NCBI RefSeq assembly: GCF_033115175.1
Contig: NC_084844.1
Span: 33,079,885-33,143,884, forward strand
Source of the DNA: Lepus europaeus
Taxonomy: Eukaryota; Chordata; Mammalia; Lagomorpha; Leporidae
DNA length: 64,000 nucleotides
Direction: 5' to 3'
The notes below the pieces were generated by a model. It was given only the letters and a program-made list of their open reading frames with translations, did no database searches and had not been told where the DNA came from. Both the position numbers and the translations under genes were made by a program. Below, piece by piece: positions 1 through 11,935 of the stretch (within the stretch, counting starts at the first letter, position 1; each line of letters begins with the position of its first letter).

Positions 1-164
1 GGTCCCTGCCAACCACATGGGAAACACAGATGCAGCCCTGGGCTCCTGGCTTTGGCCTGACTCACTCTTGGCTGTTGTGGGCTTCTGGGGGATGAACCAG
101 CTGATGGACAATCTTTGTTTGACTGTCTCTCTGACTGCATTTCAAATAAATAAAAACAAGGGGG
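1..164 (+). repeat. CSINE, cut by window edge
   Basis: The 3' half of a CSINE, with the CT-rich segment and caaataaataaa tail; the 5' half lies outside the window. Confidence 0.8.
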
Positions 165-1511
165 AAAAAGCCATTCAACCCTCCCCTCTGATTATGCCCC
201 CAGGTTATAGGGCCAATTCCCCAAAGAATGGGGAGCAGAGTTGGTTCCACATGAAGGCAGCAGCAGCTGTGTTCAGCTGTCCCCAAGTATGCTCACCTGT
301 CACCCCTGACACTTGCCCACCCAACCTGTTTGGTCATCCAAAAGTCAGCCTCAGCCTCTGCAGTTCTCTCCAAAGATTCCCCTTCGTAGTAAAGGAACCT
401 TGGGACATCGGTACCCATGAGCAGAAACAACAGTAAGTGCTTCTATCTGTAAACATTCCTTGCCTGGCAGGGACTAGGTCTCTTAATTCTCTCTAAACGT
501 GGGGGATGGAGGCGCTTAAAAACTCCGACAGGCGGAGATGGGGCTGGGGATGCCCCCTCCACATCCTATCCTCTAAACTACAGAGGCACAACGGGAACGG
601 GTGCAAAGCAGCTGGACGGGTTCCTAGGGGGACTTGGAGCGTTTTTATCCCACTGCTTTCTTCCTTGAAGAATCCTGGTGCTGCCACAATAGCAAAGGGA
701 CAGTCACACTTTGTGAGATGGGAGTGTATGGTGGCAAGCATGGGCGTCGCGTTCACGACTTGCAGCCACAGTATTGGGAGTCCCCTGTATCGCTCTGACA
801 CATCGCAGGTCGCCCTGGGAGCCTGGATGCAGGGGTGTCACAGAGGCACTGGGTAGCCAACACAACCTGCATCCAGAACCCCCCAGCCCGTGTCAGCCAC
901 AGCTGCAACCCAGAGCCCAGTACTGGCCCCTGCGGAGGCGAATCCTCAGCCACTGCCACAGGACTCTTGCATACCACTGAGATCTCCTCCAAGTCCCAAG
1001 TCAGGGACTGCTGGGCCACAGCCCTTTAGTGGATCTAAGGCTCTTCAGGGACTTTGTCTCCCGTGAGTTGAACAGCCAGGAAGGCAGAGGTGCCACCTCC
1101 TCTCGGTCACCTTATATAGTCAGAGGAGGGCCCTATCTCATGCTCAGCTTCCTGTGCCCAAAGTTCTAGAATATTCCTGCCTCTGTTCCTTGGGGCTAAA
1201 GCTGAGTACAAGCAGGAAGTTCTGAAGGAAGAGACAGGTGTGAGGGCTGCCATACGCCCAGCACTCAGCTCACTGGGAAACCACAATTGTCTGGGGATTC
1301 AGCAGTCGGTCAGTGGCACATGGCAGGAACCCCGAAAGGCTCTTCCAGATCCTCAGCGTGTAGACGCCACAAACGCCTGCCCAGCAGCCCAGCAGCCCAG
1401 GCCCAGTGAGGTGCGGCTAAGAGAGAAAGGCAGGCCAGGCATTTGGGGGCTGCACTGGGGGTTGACAGCAGCCCCTCGGCCCACACCTGCCTTCTAAAGT
1501 CCAAGGGGGGA
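165..1511. other. No gene seen
   Basis: Moderately GC-rich unique sequence. Short open frames overlap in all frames without splice context. Possibly intron or flank of the left-hand gene. Confidence 0.5.
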
Positions 1512-1818
1512 GGATGCTTGGCACGGTGGTGAAGCCACTGCTTGGGATGCCACCTCCCATATCAGAGTGCCTGGGTTCAAGTCCCACCTCTGCTTCCAAC
1601 CCCAGCTTCCTGCTAACATGCACCTTGGGAGGCAACAGTGATGGCTTGAGCAACGGGGTCCCTGCCACCTCCATGGGAAACCTAGATTGAGTTGCTGGCT
1701 CCCCATTTTGGCCTGATTTGGGGAATGAACCAGTGGATGAAAGGTCTCGGGCTTGCTCCCTCCCTCCCTCCCTCTCTCTCCTTTCAAATAAAAAAATAAA
1801 TAAGTAAACATTTAAAAA
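1512..1818 (+). repeat. CSINE, old diverged copy
   Basis: Full-length but diverged, with a ttcaagtccc B-box and a (CCCT)n segment before tttcaaataaaa. Confidence 0.85.
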
Positions 1819-3079
1819 GTAAGTCCAGGTGGATCTAAAGGACCGCCAATGCTCGGATCCTAGCCTTGAACAATGCAACTCCCTTTCCCCCAAAATGAGC
1901 TGGGGTTCTTAAAGACCTGACCCCTACACCCAGCTAAAACCCCAGAGTATCCACCTACGTCCTCATGCCTTCATTTACTTCCAAGCCAATGGCCCTGTGG
2001 CCCCCAGCCCAGGGCCCAGAGCCTCCCCATCACATAAATAGCAAAACCAGCCCCTGGAGAAGGGCCCCCTCGCCCGCCCCCTACCCCAGCCAGCTGCAGG
2101 GAGCTGGGAGCCGGCTGGAGTGTCCAGATTTCCACGGCCACAGCTCACAGCTGCACAGGAAAGTCTTGAGAAAGACCACACCGAGGTCTGCTCTCTGTAC
2201 CCTGGCGTTAGGCACTGGCCAGCCACAGGGATTCAGCTGTCCTGAAAAGCCTAGGCTAGACCACAAACTCAGAGCAGGGTCCCTCAGGGGAGCCCCAGTT
2301 CTAAGGGGGTATCTTAATATCCGCCGTGGAGTACACACGTGTCCCCACACACATGCATGTTTGCAGAGGGAGAACTCTGAGCAGAGTCTCAGAGGGGCCC
2401 ACAACTCCATCTCTGGCCCCAGGTTTGCCCCTGGCCTGAGTCCCATGCCTAGGCCATCCTAGCTGTCCAGGGTCATTCTTCACTTCGAGGATGTCCCAGG
2501 TCTCAGCCCCACCCTGTTCCCCAGGCACAGAAAAGGCACAGAGGGGTTCACACTCAAGCCTCCTGCACACAGCCTCCAGCCCCCTGGTGGTCTGGGCCAG
2601 GCTTCTCCCAGCAGCCCCTCTCCCTCTCAGAGACCCCGCCCTCCATTCAAATCCAGGTCCCAGAGGCACAACCTCCAACAACAGAGGGCTCAGGGGCACA
2701 GCGGATCCAGCGGGCGCCCAAACCGCTGGGCGCCACGACTAACCCCAGTCTCCCTCCCTCCTTCAGGCACAGCTGGCTAGCTCCGCAGCCCTTTCTCCTG
2801 GGCCAGGCGGCTCAGGGGGCCACTCTGCCCCCACAGTAGGGCAGACGGGTGATATAGGTGGTCTTCTGTATCCTTGGCACACCTCTTTTCTAACCTCCCA
2901 GTCAGTCCCGGCACCCACACTCTCACCAGAACGGAAAACAAAAACAACCATAACAACAAAGGAAAAATCAGAAACTTCCCTCCCTTTAAAATGAATTCCT
3001 TCCTAGGAATTTAATACCAGCGTCAATTTCTTGGAGCTAAAACTTTTTCAAGAAGGAAACGAAATGGAGAAGCCAGTGA
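1819..3079. other. No gene seen
   Basis: Unique, C-rich sequence leading into the CpG island. No exon with supporting splice sites was recognised. Confidence 0.45.
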
Positions 3080-4480
3080 TAGTGCAAAGCAACAATGTAA
3101 AGGACCGAGCGCCGAGCTCGGGGGGACAGAAGCCGACGCTCGCCCCCCGGAGCTCCGCGCCCCCGGCACTCGGAGCCCGAGGGGCGGGCTGGGGCCGCAG
3201 GGGCGGGGACTGCGCGCTCTGAACTTTCCTAGCCCTGCCGCCGGGAGACGCAGCTCCCCGGGGACGGGGTGGGACCAGAAAAGGCTGAGTGGACCTGTGG
3301 CCTCGGCGGGGGCAGGAAGGGAGCCTCCCCTCCCCCCTAAAGGGAGTGCGCTCCCCTCGGGCGCCCCCGCCCGCCGCCGCCGCCGCCGCCCTGCTTGCGC
3401 CCCCAGACTCGGCCACGGCGGAGAGGGGCCCACACAAAAGGGGGAGCGGCGGGAGAGGGGCTCGGGCAGCGCGGGCTTCGGGAGGCCTCGCGCCCCCTCC
3501 CCGCAGCACCGGTCCGCGCCCACCCCTGTCCTGGCGCGCCCCGCTCGCAGCCCCCAGGTGTCCGCACGCCCCCCCCACACACCGCGCGCGCGCCCAGGGC
3601 CCGGGACGAGGAGGGGGCTCGGGAGGGAAGGGCGGGTGGGATCCGCCACACGCGGCCGGAGCGGCGCAGGGTCGGGGAGCCGCGGCGACAGTCCCGGGAA
3701 TCAAACTCGCGGCGACGCCTCGGCCAGGGCCGGAGAGGTGGGGCCGCGGGCAGGGCCGGGCGCCAGCGAGGGTCTTACCGAGCAGCCGCCGCGCGCGTCC
3801 GCTCCCCGCCGCCGGTGGGGCCGGGCCGCGCGGGGGAGGGGCCGCGATCCCGCGGCGGCGGCGGCGGCGGCGGGCCCGGCTCGGCGGCGCGGCGGGCGCG
3901 GGGAGGCGGAGAAAGCGAGCGAGGCGAGGCCGGCTTCCTAGCGGCGGGCGGCGAGAAATGCAGCTGTCCTGCCTGCGCGGCTGTCGGCGAGGCCGCAAGT
4001 GGGGACGCGCGGGGAGGAGCGGGGCTGCGGGCGGGGCGCGGCCCGGGCGGCGGCGCCCCCAGACCCTCTCGGAGGGCCGACCCCTTCCCGGAGAGCAGGG
4101 AAGCGGGAACCGGGGTTCGGAAACCAGCCCCGTGGCGGGGCGGGGGCCGGAGAGGGGACAGCGGGTGCAGATGAGGACGGCCCTCGCGTGCGCCCCCAGG
4201 CCCAGCCACCGGGGCTGCCCGGCTTGCGAGCGGGAGGAGAGCGTGCGCCGGGAGCCCCGGCTCCGGGGCAGAGCGGGTGCTGGCAGTCCTGCTCCTCCGC
4301 CTGGAGAGGGTGGGGCACGGAGTCCGGAGGCCTTGGAGACCTGCGGGGTGGGGAGGGGGAGATGTAGCAGCAGGGCTGGCCTGAGAGGCCGCCGCCGAGT
4401 GGCAGGGACCCTGGGTGAGGGTGCGGACGCCGGGGCTTGCAAGGCAGCCCAAGCGTGGGGGAGGGGCGGCTCCCTGGGAG
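3080..4480. promoter_or_regulatory. CpG island, probable promoter of the left-flanking gene
   Basis: About 1.4 kb of extremely CG-dense sequence with GCC/CGG trinucleotide runs (for example 3371-3391 and 3854-3873). By remembered synteny the next gene to the left is CUEDC1 on the minus strand, so this is likely its promoter and non-coding first exon. No CUEDC1 coding sequence was found in the window. Confidence 0.65.
3779..4000 (-). other. Putative non-coding first exon (CUEDC1?), 5' limit unknown
   Basis: On the minus strand the CpG island contains a strong donor, CTGCTCG|GTAAGA, at 3777-3778. It is the best splice site in the island. The exon start is a guess, and the CUEDC1 assignment rests on synteny only. 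Confidence 0.3.
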
Positions 4481-4499
4481 CCCAGGCTCAGGCAGGCTA

Positions 4500-6188
4500 G
4501 GAAGAATCGAGTGCTGAGGTCAGAGGGGCCGATGGGGAGGGGGCAGGAAATCCCAGCGGTCGGTCCTTGACCCCATCAGATGCCAGCTGACATCTCCCCT
4601 GCTCACTGCAGGGACTTCAGAGCTCCAGGAAGGTCTTCCCGAGAAACTTGTTGAATAAATGAGAACTCCTCCTTGGCTGGTTGTTTTCCCGCGTTGTTCG
4701 GTTTCAGACTCCAGTTTGGGGTGGGTAGGATGGAGTGGATCTACTTAGGGGGTCTGAGAAGGGTGTAGACCGGCCGGCAGCCCCAGCTCCGAGCCGGACA
4801 GCTAGCACAGGGTCTGGAAAAGGCTGCCCGGGAGCCCCACTTCAGCATCTGGGCCGGGACAGGGAACAGCCCCCTGTCTCATCTTCTGAGGACCTGCCGA
4901 GGCTCCGCAGGCTCAGCGGCGGAGGCCCGCCCCTCTGTGCTTCCCTCATTTGCATGAGGGAAATGCCTTCAGCAGGTTAGGAACCTGGGAGGGGCAGGAA
5001 GCTCGGATCGGCCCCTCCTTAGGGAGGCCTGGACTGGGGTCCCTAACCTTTGAGGACTTCCCCCTTCTTGCTGTCCTCTCCCCAAGTTCCTCCACTCCGG
5101 GCTGCATTCCTGTTTGGGGGGACTGCCTCGTGCCTTCGGTGTGGACGCGGGCTCCTTAGGCGAGCCATGGCAGGAGAGTTCGGGTTACGCTGTGCAGTGT
5201 GCAACCCTCCACTGGCCCCCGTGCATTTGCATGGGCCACTCTTCCGCTGTGGTTCCTCCCTGTCATCGTGACATTGGCGCCTGCAAGCTCGACTTCCCTG
5301 TTCATATCACCCCTGTGTCTCTTTTTAAACGTTATTGTAGCTTGCAGTCTCCCCCTTTAGGCCTTGCTAACATGCTCCCCGTTTGGGGTCTGTCCTCCTG
5401 GGAGCTTTTCCATGGATCCCTTCCCTGTCTCTCGCTCCCACCTCTGCCTCAGAGCCCTCAGGGTTCCAGGCCAGATGTCCCTCCTGCGCTCAGCCCCTCA
5501 CACCACTGCCTCCCGAGGTATCCACCTGCTGTCCTCTCTTCTGAATGCCACCTCCCGCACCGGGGCTGGAAGCCTCAGTCCGCCCTGTGGGAGGATGACT
5601 ACCCAGATGCCTGTGGGACTGCCCGTCTCATGCCTTTCTGAGAGGGATCCCCAGCCCTCCCCCAGAGTGCGTGTCGGCCCTAGTGTCAAGGCTCTGTACA
5701 ACTGCTCACCCCTGTGTGCATCCTGCCAGCCTCTGCGGAGCACGTGGCACTGCAGCTGGGCTGTGCAGGAGGAGCCTGGCCGGCCCCCGCGTGAGTGAGG
5801 ACTTGGCCAGAGGAACCACTTCCAGCAGGTGGGTGAGGCGTGCCTGCTTTGCCCACAGGGAAACCCTGTGTCTGCCTCTTCACTGGTTACAGTTTGTAGG
5901 GTTCCAGGGGTCCTGCCCTCCCCCCAGAGGCAGCTTATCCTCAGCAAGGCAGAGGAGATTAGAGATCAGTGGAATCCCATGGAACCATTTAAATTGTCTT
6001 TAAGAATATTGAAGGCCTGTACAAAGGTTCATGATACAATGTTATAGAAGAGGCAGGCTACAAAATAGTATAGGACTTACTTATAGAGCAAAATATGTCA
6101 AGAAGAATGTTAACAGTTGTTGAATGAGTGCTTTATAGAAACTTTTGTTGATATTTTTCTAGATTTTCTAAGTTTCCTACATTGAATA
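4500..6188. other. No gene seen
   Basis: Unique sequence on the upstream side of the minus-strand CpG-island promoter. It holds the two octamer motifs noted separately and an AT-rich end from about 5960. Confidence 0.45.
4941..4962. promoter_or_regulatory. Octamer motif inside a palindrome
   Basis: A perfect ATTTGCAT octamer is flanked by perfect 9-bp inverted arms (TTCCCTCAT and ATGAGGGAA). A second ATTTGCAT occurs at 5225-5232. POU-factor binding is possible but unproven. Confidence 0.35.
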
Positions 6189-6211
6189 CACACACACACA
6201 CACACACACAC
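6189..6211. repeat. (AC)n microsatellite
   Basis: Uninterrupted dinucleotide run of about 11 units. Confidence 0.9.
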
Positions 6212-6311
6212 TTTGGAATCATTGTGATTAGAAAGAGGAAGTTTAAACAGAAATAATTTTCGTCCATACTTTGTTTACCTTAAGCTATTTCAATTCAGCT
6301 TCATAGCCATT

Positions 6312-6645
6312 TTAATAAGATTTATTTATTTATTTGAAAGGCAGAGTTACAGGGAGGCAGAGAGAGAGAGAGAGAGAGAGAAAGGTCTTCCATCCACTGG
6401 TTCACTCCTCAATTGGCTGCAATGGTCGGAGCTGCGCTGATCCGAAGCCAGGAGATAGGAGCTTCTTCCAGGTCTCCCACGTGGGTGCAGGGGTCCAAGG
6501 ACTTGGGCCATCTTCTACTGCTTTCCCAGGCCATAGCAGAGAGCTGGATGGGGAGTGGAGCAGCTGGGGCTCAAGCCCGCACCCATATGGGATGCCCACA
6601 CTGCAGGCAGTGGCTTTACCTGCTATGCCACAGCGCTGGCCCCTC
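6312..6645 (-). repeat. CSINE
   Basis: Full-length reverse copy from agatttatttatttatttga to cacagcgctggcccc. It includes a (GA)n run at 6360-6381. Confidence 0.92.
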
Positions 6646-7002
6646 ATAGCCATTTTTTATTCACCTCCCATGTGCCTAGACTGAGCCCCCAAAGATGAAG
6701 ACTCTCGAGCCCCTCCTCCCTTCCCCACCCAAGCGTAAGGGGAAGGCTGGTCTGCAGCACTCAGCAAGTAACGCGAGGTAGAGTGACACTTGCTGAAACC
6801 AGGCAGAGGCTTCCAGGGCTACACAGGGCGGAAGCAGTTGATTCTGAGCCAGGAGAGGTCCGGGAAGGTACCTGAGAAGAGCTGGCTTCTGAGCTGTGCC
6901 TGGAGAGGTGGGAATGGTTTTAATGGGGGTAAAGGCATTCCCATCTGGGGTGCAGCATAAGCAAAGGACGGAGGTGGACATTTGAGACATGTTTGGATGT
7001 CA

Positions 7003-7176
7003 GTGAGGGCCCTGCCACCCACGTGGGAAACCTGAAGAAGCTCCTGGCTGCTGGCTTCAGTCTGGCCCAGCCCCAGCTGTTGTAGTCATTTGGGGAGTGA
7101 AGCAGCAGATGGAAGATCTCTGTCTGTCTCTCTCTTTCTAACTCTGCCTTTCAAGTAAATAAGTTCTTAAAAAAAT
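7003..7176 (+). repeat. CSINE, 5'-truncated
   Basis: Only the 3' half from ggccctgccacccacgtggg to the ttcaagtaaataa tail. Confidence 0.8.
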
Positions 7177-7186
7177 AGAAAACAAG

Positions 7187-7320
7187 GCTCATGGAAAGTG
7201 GAAATAAAAGATGGAAAGTGGAATTAGAAGATAAGTTTATTTTGGTGCAAACAGATTTTTGAAATCCGTGCCTATGAGGAATCTTTAAAAAGTTTGTGGA
7301 AAAGCATATTATGGGAAAAA
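7187..7320. mobile_element. Mariner-like MITE remnant
   Basis: Contains taaaaagtttgtggaaaag and the internal ataagtttattttggtgcaa shared with the better-preserved copy at 34974. The ends are decayed. Confidence 0.45.
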
Positions 7321-7835
7321 AAAAAAACTATGTCCGATTTTCAAAATCTGCATCAAAAGAGACTTAGCTTTTGATTCCATTTGCCATGAACTTGCTGAAG
7401 TTCTTCTGTGCTGTGCTTTTCTTTTCATCATTACTTTGCACAAATCTGAGTCCCACTGGCAGCAGCCTCCCGGGTCTCAGGTTTCCTGCATCTCTGGTTT
7501 GCGTCCACAGTGCCTGGCCTGTCCCAGCTGGGTCTCTGTGAGTACACTCTGTGCTGTCCCATTCACGAGTTGATACTCTGAAATGCACAGGCCTGGGCAC
7601 AGCTCGCTGGCCCCTTTTCCCCCTAAACTCTCTCTAACCCCCACAAGTGTAGCACAGGCCTCAATGCCAGGCTGACCAGGGTACCAATGAGCCCCTGCTG
7701 TGCCATGTTACTTACAGGGGGAGGGGAACCTGGGTCCCTCCTTTTCCCTATCTCTGAAATCGCACAGAGAACATCACCTTCCTCCTCACTAGACTGAAGG
7801 GAGTAATGGTAAATGATCGAGGTTTCTGAGCAATG

Positions 7836-7978
7836 TCTCCCCCTGATTTAGTGCTTTTCCATGTCTTATCTCAATCTTCAGAAGAACCCTAAGAAGGAGG
7901 CATGGAAACTGAGACAGAAGAAGGTCAAATAGATTGCTGATGTTCCACAGTAAGTTGCCAAACCAAGATATAAATGCA
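7836..7978 (-). repeat. MIR SINE fragment
   Basis: Core-SINE pattern: ttatctcaat..., ggaggcatggaaactgagac, ccacagtaagttgcc. A CSINE begins directly after it. Confidence 0.6.
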
Positions 7979-8322
7979 GGGGCCGGCACTGTGACATAGC
8001 AGGTTAAGCCTCCGCCTGCGACGCGGGCATCCCATATGGGTGCCAGTTCCAGTCCTGGCTGCTCCTCTGCTGATCCAGCTCCTTGCTTGTGGCCTGGGAA
8101 AGCAGTAGAAGATGGTCCAGGTCCTTGGGCCCCTGCACCCACGTGAGAGACCCAGAAGAAATTCCTGGCTCCTGGCTTCGGATCAGCCCAGCTCCGGGCC
8201 TTGTGGCCATTTGGGGAGTGAACCAGTGGATGGAAGGCTTCTCTCTCTCTTTGTCTCTCCCTCTCTCTCTAACTCTGCCTTTCAAATAATAAATCTGAAG
8301 ACAAACAAACAAACAAAAAAAA
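7979..8322 (+). repeat. CSINE
   Basis: Full-length copy from ggggccggcactgtgacata to ttcaaataataaatct. Confidence 0.93.
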
Positions 8323-8429
8323 TAAACCCAGCCCATGACACCAGAGGCCAGCACTTGACTACATATCTGGAGATGACAGTGACAATAATAAACACAAGGA
8401 TGAAATGGTCAGGATGCATCCCAGTTAAC

Positions 8430-8565
8430 ATGTGTGTTAGCTCATTTCCTTCTCAATGGCCCTGAGGGAGGCGTGGCCCAGCCCCACGGAGTGGGGAGGC
8501 ACAAAGAAGGAACTCACCTGTCAGCTCGCAGAGCCTGGACAGGAACTCATGTGGTCTGGCTGCAG
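8430..8565 (-). repeat. MIR SINE fragment
   Basis: ttagctcatttccttctcaa, gaggcacaaagaaggaactc and agcctggacaggaactc follow the MIR core in reverse. Confidence 0.5.
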
Positions 8566-9076
8566 ACTATTCCACATCCTTCCAACGCACAACGAATGGA
8601 GCCGCTTTCCTTATCCTCATTCTTGTACCTCCGAGGAGGCAGAGCCAAGATCCGTTTAGTTCAGATGTTCATATGGTTCTCCTAGTTTTCTTCAAGCGCT
8701 TCCTTGCTTTCTTATGTTGGCCATGGTAAAGATCCAATCAAACCACCAGTGCGTGCTTTCCCAGCAAGGAAGTTTGCAGAGGAGGCCGGGCAGTGGGGCA
8801 GGGTGAGCATTTCTGAGTACCAGCTCACAGGTGTCTTGGTGTCCTGGGGTGGGGAGGGGTCATCCCTGTATGGAGGGGAGATTCCTGTGCTGGGCCACTG
8901 GACGGGCATGGAGGGAAGGAGAGGAAGCTGGCACTGCCTCATTGGCCCACAATCAGGACTCCGGGGCAATGGAAAAACGTAGGAATGGCAAAAAGGCTTT
9001 ATTCTTCAACAGAAGAGTCTCACCTGGGGGCGCACAACAGCCAGTTCCAGTGGCCCTTCCAGAGGGCTGGGTGATG

Positions 9077-9344
9077 GCTTTTGGAGGAGACACACAGAGA
9101 GATCATCTATCTACTGGTTCACTCCCCAAATGGTTGCAACAGCTGAGGCTGAGCCAGGAGCTTCCTCTGGGTCTCCCACTTGGGTGCAGGGCTCCGAGCA
9201 CTTGGGCCATGTTCCCCTGCCTTCCCCAGCACATAGCAGGAAGCTGGATCGTGAAGCAGAGTTGTGGAACTCTGACGTGGGATGCTGGTGACGACACGGC
9301 AAGCTGCAGGTTCACCTGTCACACCACAACACCAGCCGGGCCCC
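9077..9344 (-). repeat. CSINE, tail lost
   Basis: Body of a reverse CSINE from the CT/GA segment to cacaacaccagccgggcccc. Confidence 0.82.
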
Positions 9345-9689
9345 GAACTGGGATTTAAAGGATCAGCCGGACTTGCTCGCTGATGTGTTCATGGACTCAT
9401 GGATTATTATTTTTCCTCAGTAGTTTATAATGTATCATTCCTTATTTCGATGCTTACGTTGCGAGGGGAGAAACGGGGTAACCCCCTGCCTGGATGATCA
9501 AAACCAAGGTCACGTGTGAGGGGCAGAGGGCCACCGTGTGCCCCCAGACGTGATACCTGAACTGTGTGGTATTCCAGGTGAGAACGCCTCATCTCAATTT
9601 TCTCACAAGGAAATATCCGACAAAACATAACGAGGAATGCTGTGTTAAAAGAAAAAAAAAAAAAAAGGCCTAGGGCTGTGTTTTTTGAA

Positions 9690-10075
9690 AAAGATCAGCT
9701 CTGTAAACATTGCAGACTTGAGGAAGCTGAAGAGATGTGACAACCACATGGGATGTCTGACTGTGGACCTGGTCTCTCACTGGAGGGGAGAGAAGCCACA
9801 GACGCACCAAGAAGGCTGGGATGGAGATGGCAGGTAACACAAGTATTGTATAAAAGAAAGCTATGACGTTTGTGTAGTAAGTGGCTATGGGCTAGGAAAC
9901 CCCGGAATGGATCAGAAAAAATCTGGGTAAACAGAGCCCACAAGGGATCAAGCACGGGATTCCTGTTCCTTGTTGGTGAATTTGGAAAAGGGTACGCAAG
10001 TGCTTCGTGTGCATTTTCATTTTTGTGACTTTCTGTAAGTTTGAAATTATCCCTACATTTTTTAAAACTGGTGTT
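9690..10075 (+). repeat. Old LINE-type 3' end remnant (tentative)
   Basis: Ends with ctgtaagtttgaaattatcc followed by a T-rich stretch, a pattern I associate with ancient mammalian L1 3' ends. Strongly diverged. Confidence 0.3.
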
Positions 10076-10217
10076 TGTTTGTTGGTGGTGGTTTATTTAA
10101 TGTCCCAGATTCATTTTGTGTTTTTCCTGCCCAGGCCCTGCAATCAGCTGCGTCTCCAGGGGGGGGTCCTCCCTCATGAGCAGGCGCATTTAAACAAATT
10201 TTAAAAGTAAGTGAATG

Positions 10218-10546
10218 GGCTGGCGCCATGGCTCACTAGGCTAATCCTCTGCCTGTGGCGCCGGCACCCCGGGTTCTAGTCCCGGTCAGGGCGCCGGATT
10301 CTGTCCTGGTTGCTCCTCTTCCAGTCCAGCTCTCTGCTGTGGCCTGGGAGTGCAGTGGAGGATGGCCCAGGTGCTTGGGCCCTGCACCCCATGGGAGACC
10401 AGGAGGAAGTACCTGGCTCCTGGCTTCGGATCAGCGCGGTGCGCCAGCGTAGCGGCCATTTGTGGGGTGAACCAATGGAAGGAAGACCTTTCTCTCTCTC
10501 TTTCTCTCTCTCTCTCTAACTCTGCCTGTCAAAAAAAAAAAAAAAA
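10218..10546 (+). repeat. CSINE, young poly(A) form with TSD
   Basis: Full-length copy of the form ending ctctgcctgtcaaaaaa. The direct repeat aagtgaatg flanks it (10209-10217 and 10547-10555). Confidence 0.95.
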
Positions 10547-10669
10547 AAGTGAATGACAAGGAAAAGCATTTCTAGCAGTGGAACAGCATGGTCAATGAGA
10601 TTAAGTGAGGAGGGCAGAGAGGACCAGGGCAGGCACAATGGCTAAATGCTGCGGCAGCAGGGACAAACT

Positions 10670-11460
10670 GTGGACTCGCGTGGATGTAAGGAGGCACCCT
10701 CCCCGGCTTCACCTGCTCCCACGTGCGGGATTCGGAGTTACTCTTGTAATACGAGCCCTTGCCAGCCTCGGCCACGCCTGTGCGTCCTCTGCGAAAGCAC
10801 AAGCCAGGATCTCGCCTCTTTCGGTACTGCCCAGACACTGGGCACGAGGACAGAGAGACCCGCGCGGGCAGCGAGGCCAAGAGAAGCTTCGCTCGCCGGG
10901 GAGGGGCGGCGCTCCGCGAAGGGACGTCCGACCAATCAGAACACAACACAGCGGGCGCCGCCAATCTCAGCTCAGCGATGCTCTCTGTTCGGGGCGGGGC
11001 TGACCCGCCCAGGAGTTGTTTGCCAGGGCTCCGGCTCCGGCGTACCCTGGGCAAAGCAGACTAGGCCCGATTAGGCCCGAAAGGAGGGAAGGCATGGACT
11101 GCAGGCATGGGCTGATCCTGCCACAGCCATACCCATGTTTGCCTTGCGCTCTGCGGGGCTCCTCTCCCAGATCCCTGAGTCCAGGGCACTCCAGGCGGAG
11201 CACTGAGGGCTAACTCAGGAGCGAACCGGGCTACAAGGATGCCAGCCCTCTCCTTCCAGCCCACCCTACCCCCTATCCCGCCCGGGTCGGTGGCGGCGCC
11301 CCTTTTCTCCTCGGGAAGGAAGGAGGCAGTCAGGCCTGTGCCAGCCTTGTAGCTAGCTGCTCAGGAGGCCCGACGCGGTTGTCAGGCGGGTGAGGTTGCA
11401 GAGGGAAGCTGTATGGGGTGTGCGGGGATGCGTCACCCTGCGGTGGGCACATGCCGGGCC
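10670..11460. promoter_or_regulatory. Orphan CpG-island promoter
   Basis: CG-dense segment with two CCAAT boxes (gaccaatcag near 10930, gccaatctc near 10959) and a GC box (ggggcggggct near 10993), all on the plus strand. A plus-strand donor, GGCGG|GTGAGG, follows at 11390. No coding exon is visible, so a non-coding RNA start or an alternative promoter of the left gene is possible. Confidence 0.5.
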
Positions 11461-11764
11461 TCCCAGCCTGGTGGCTCTCCCCTGAGTCTGTCCTGAACCC
11501 CCCGGGCCACGTCTCGGGCTAGCCTCCAATTAGTTGCTGCTCAAGAGCTCGGCTCCCATCTTTCTCGTTCACTCCTGGGATGAAGCTTCGGTTCTTACGG
11601 TGGGTGCCAAGCCCCCCAGATCTGCGAGACTGCCGCGAGGGAGCAGTGCGGGATGGCATTCAGCTCCTCTGCGGGCCCTTGAGCAAATGCAGGGTCATGC
11701 CAGAGGGAGGAAATGGCAAGGCCATGTGGACAGCTCGCGGCCTCGGAGGCTGCATACTCCATGC
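11461..11764. other. No gene seen
   Basis: GC-rich shoulder of the orphan CpG island; no splice-supported exon. Confidence 0.45.
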
Positions 11765-11935
11765 CTGGCTCCATGCGAGGCACTTTGCATGCGTTAGATC
11801 AAAACGTTACTAGACTGGAGCTATTATTATCCTTACTTTACAGCTGAGGAAACAGGCCAGGGAGGCCATGTAACTTGGCCGAGGTCGCATAGCTCCAAGT
11901 GGCACAGCTGGGATTTATACCACGCCTGAGAGGTT
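11765..11935 (-). repeat. MIR SINE
   Basis: Clear reverse MIR: gaggcactttgcatgcgtta, attattatccttactttaca, gctgaggaaacaggcc, catagctccaagtggcac. Confidence 0.8.

Noticed and set aside
3048-4500. Open frames of 403 and 464 codons on both strands
   Set aside because: They lie in a CpG island where stops are rare, overlap each other on both strands, and translate to Arg/Gly/Pro/Ala low complexity.
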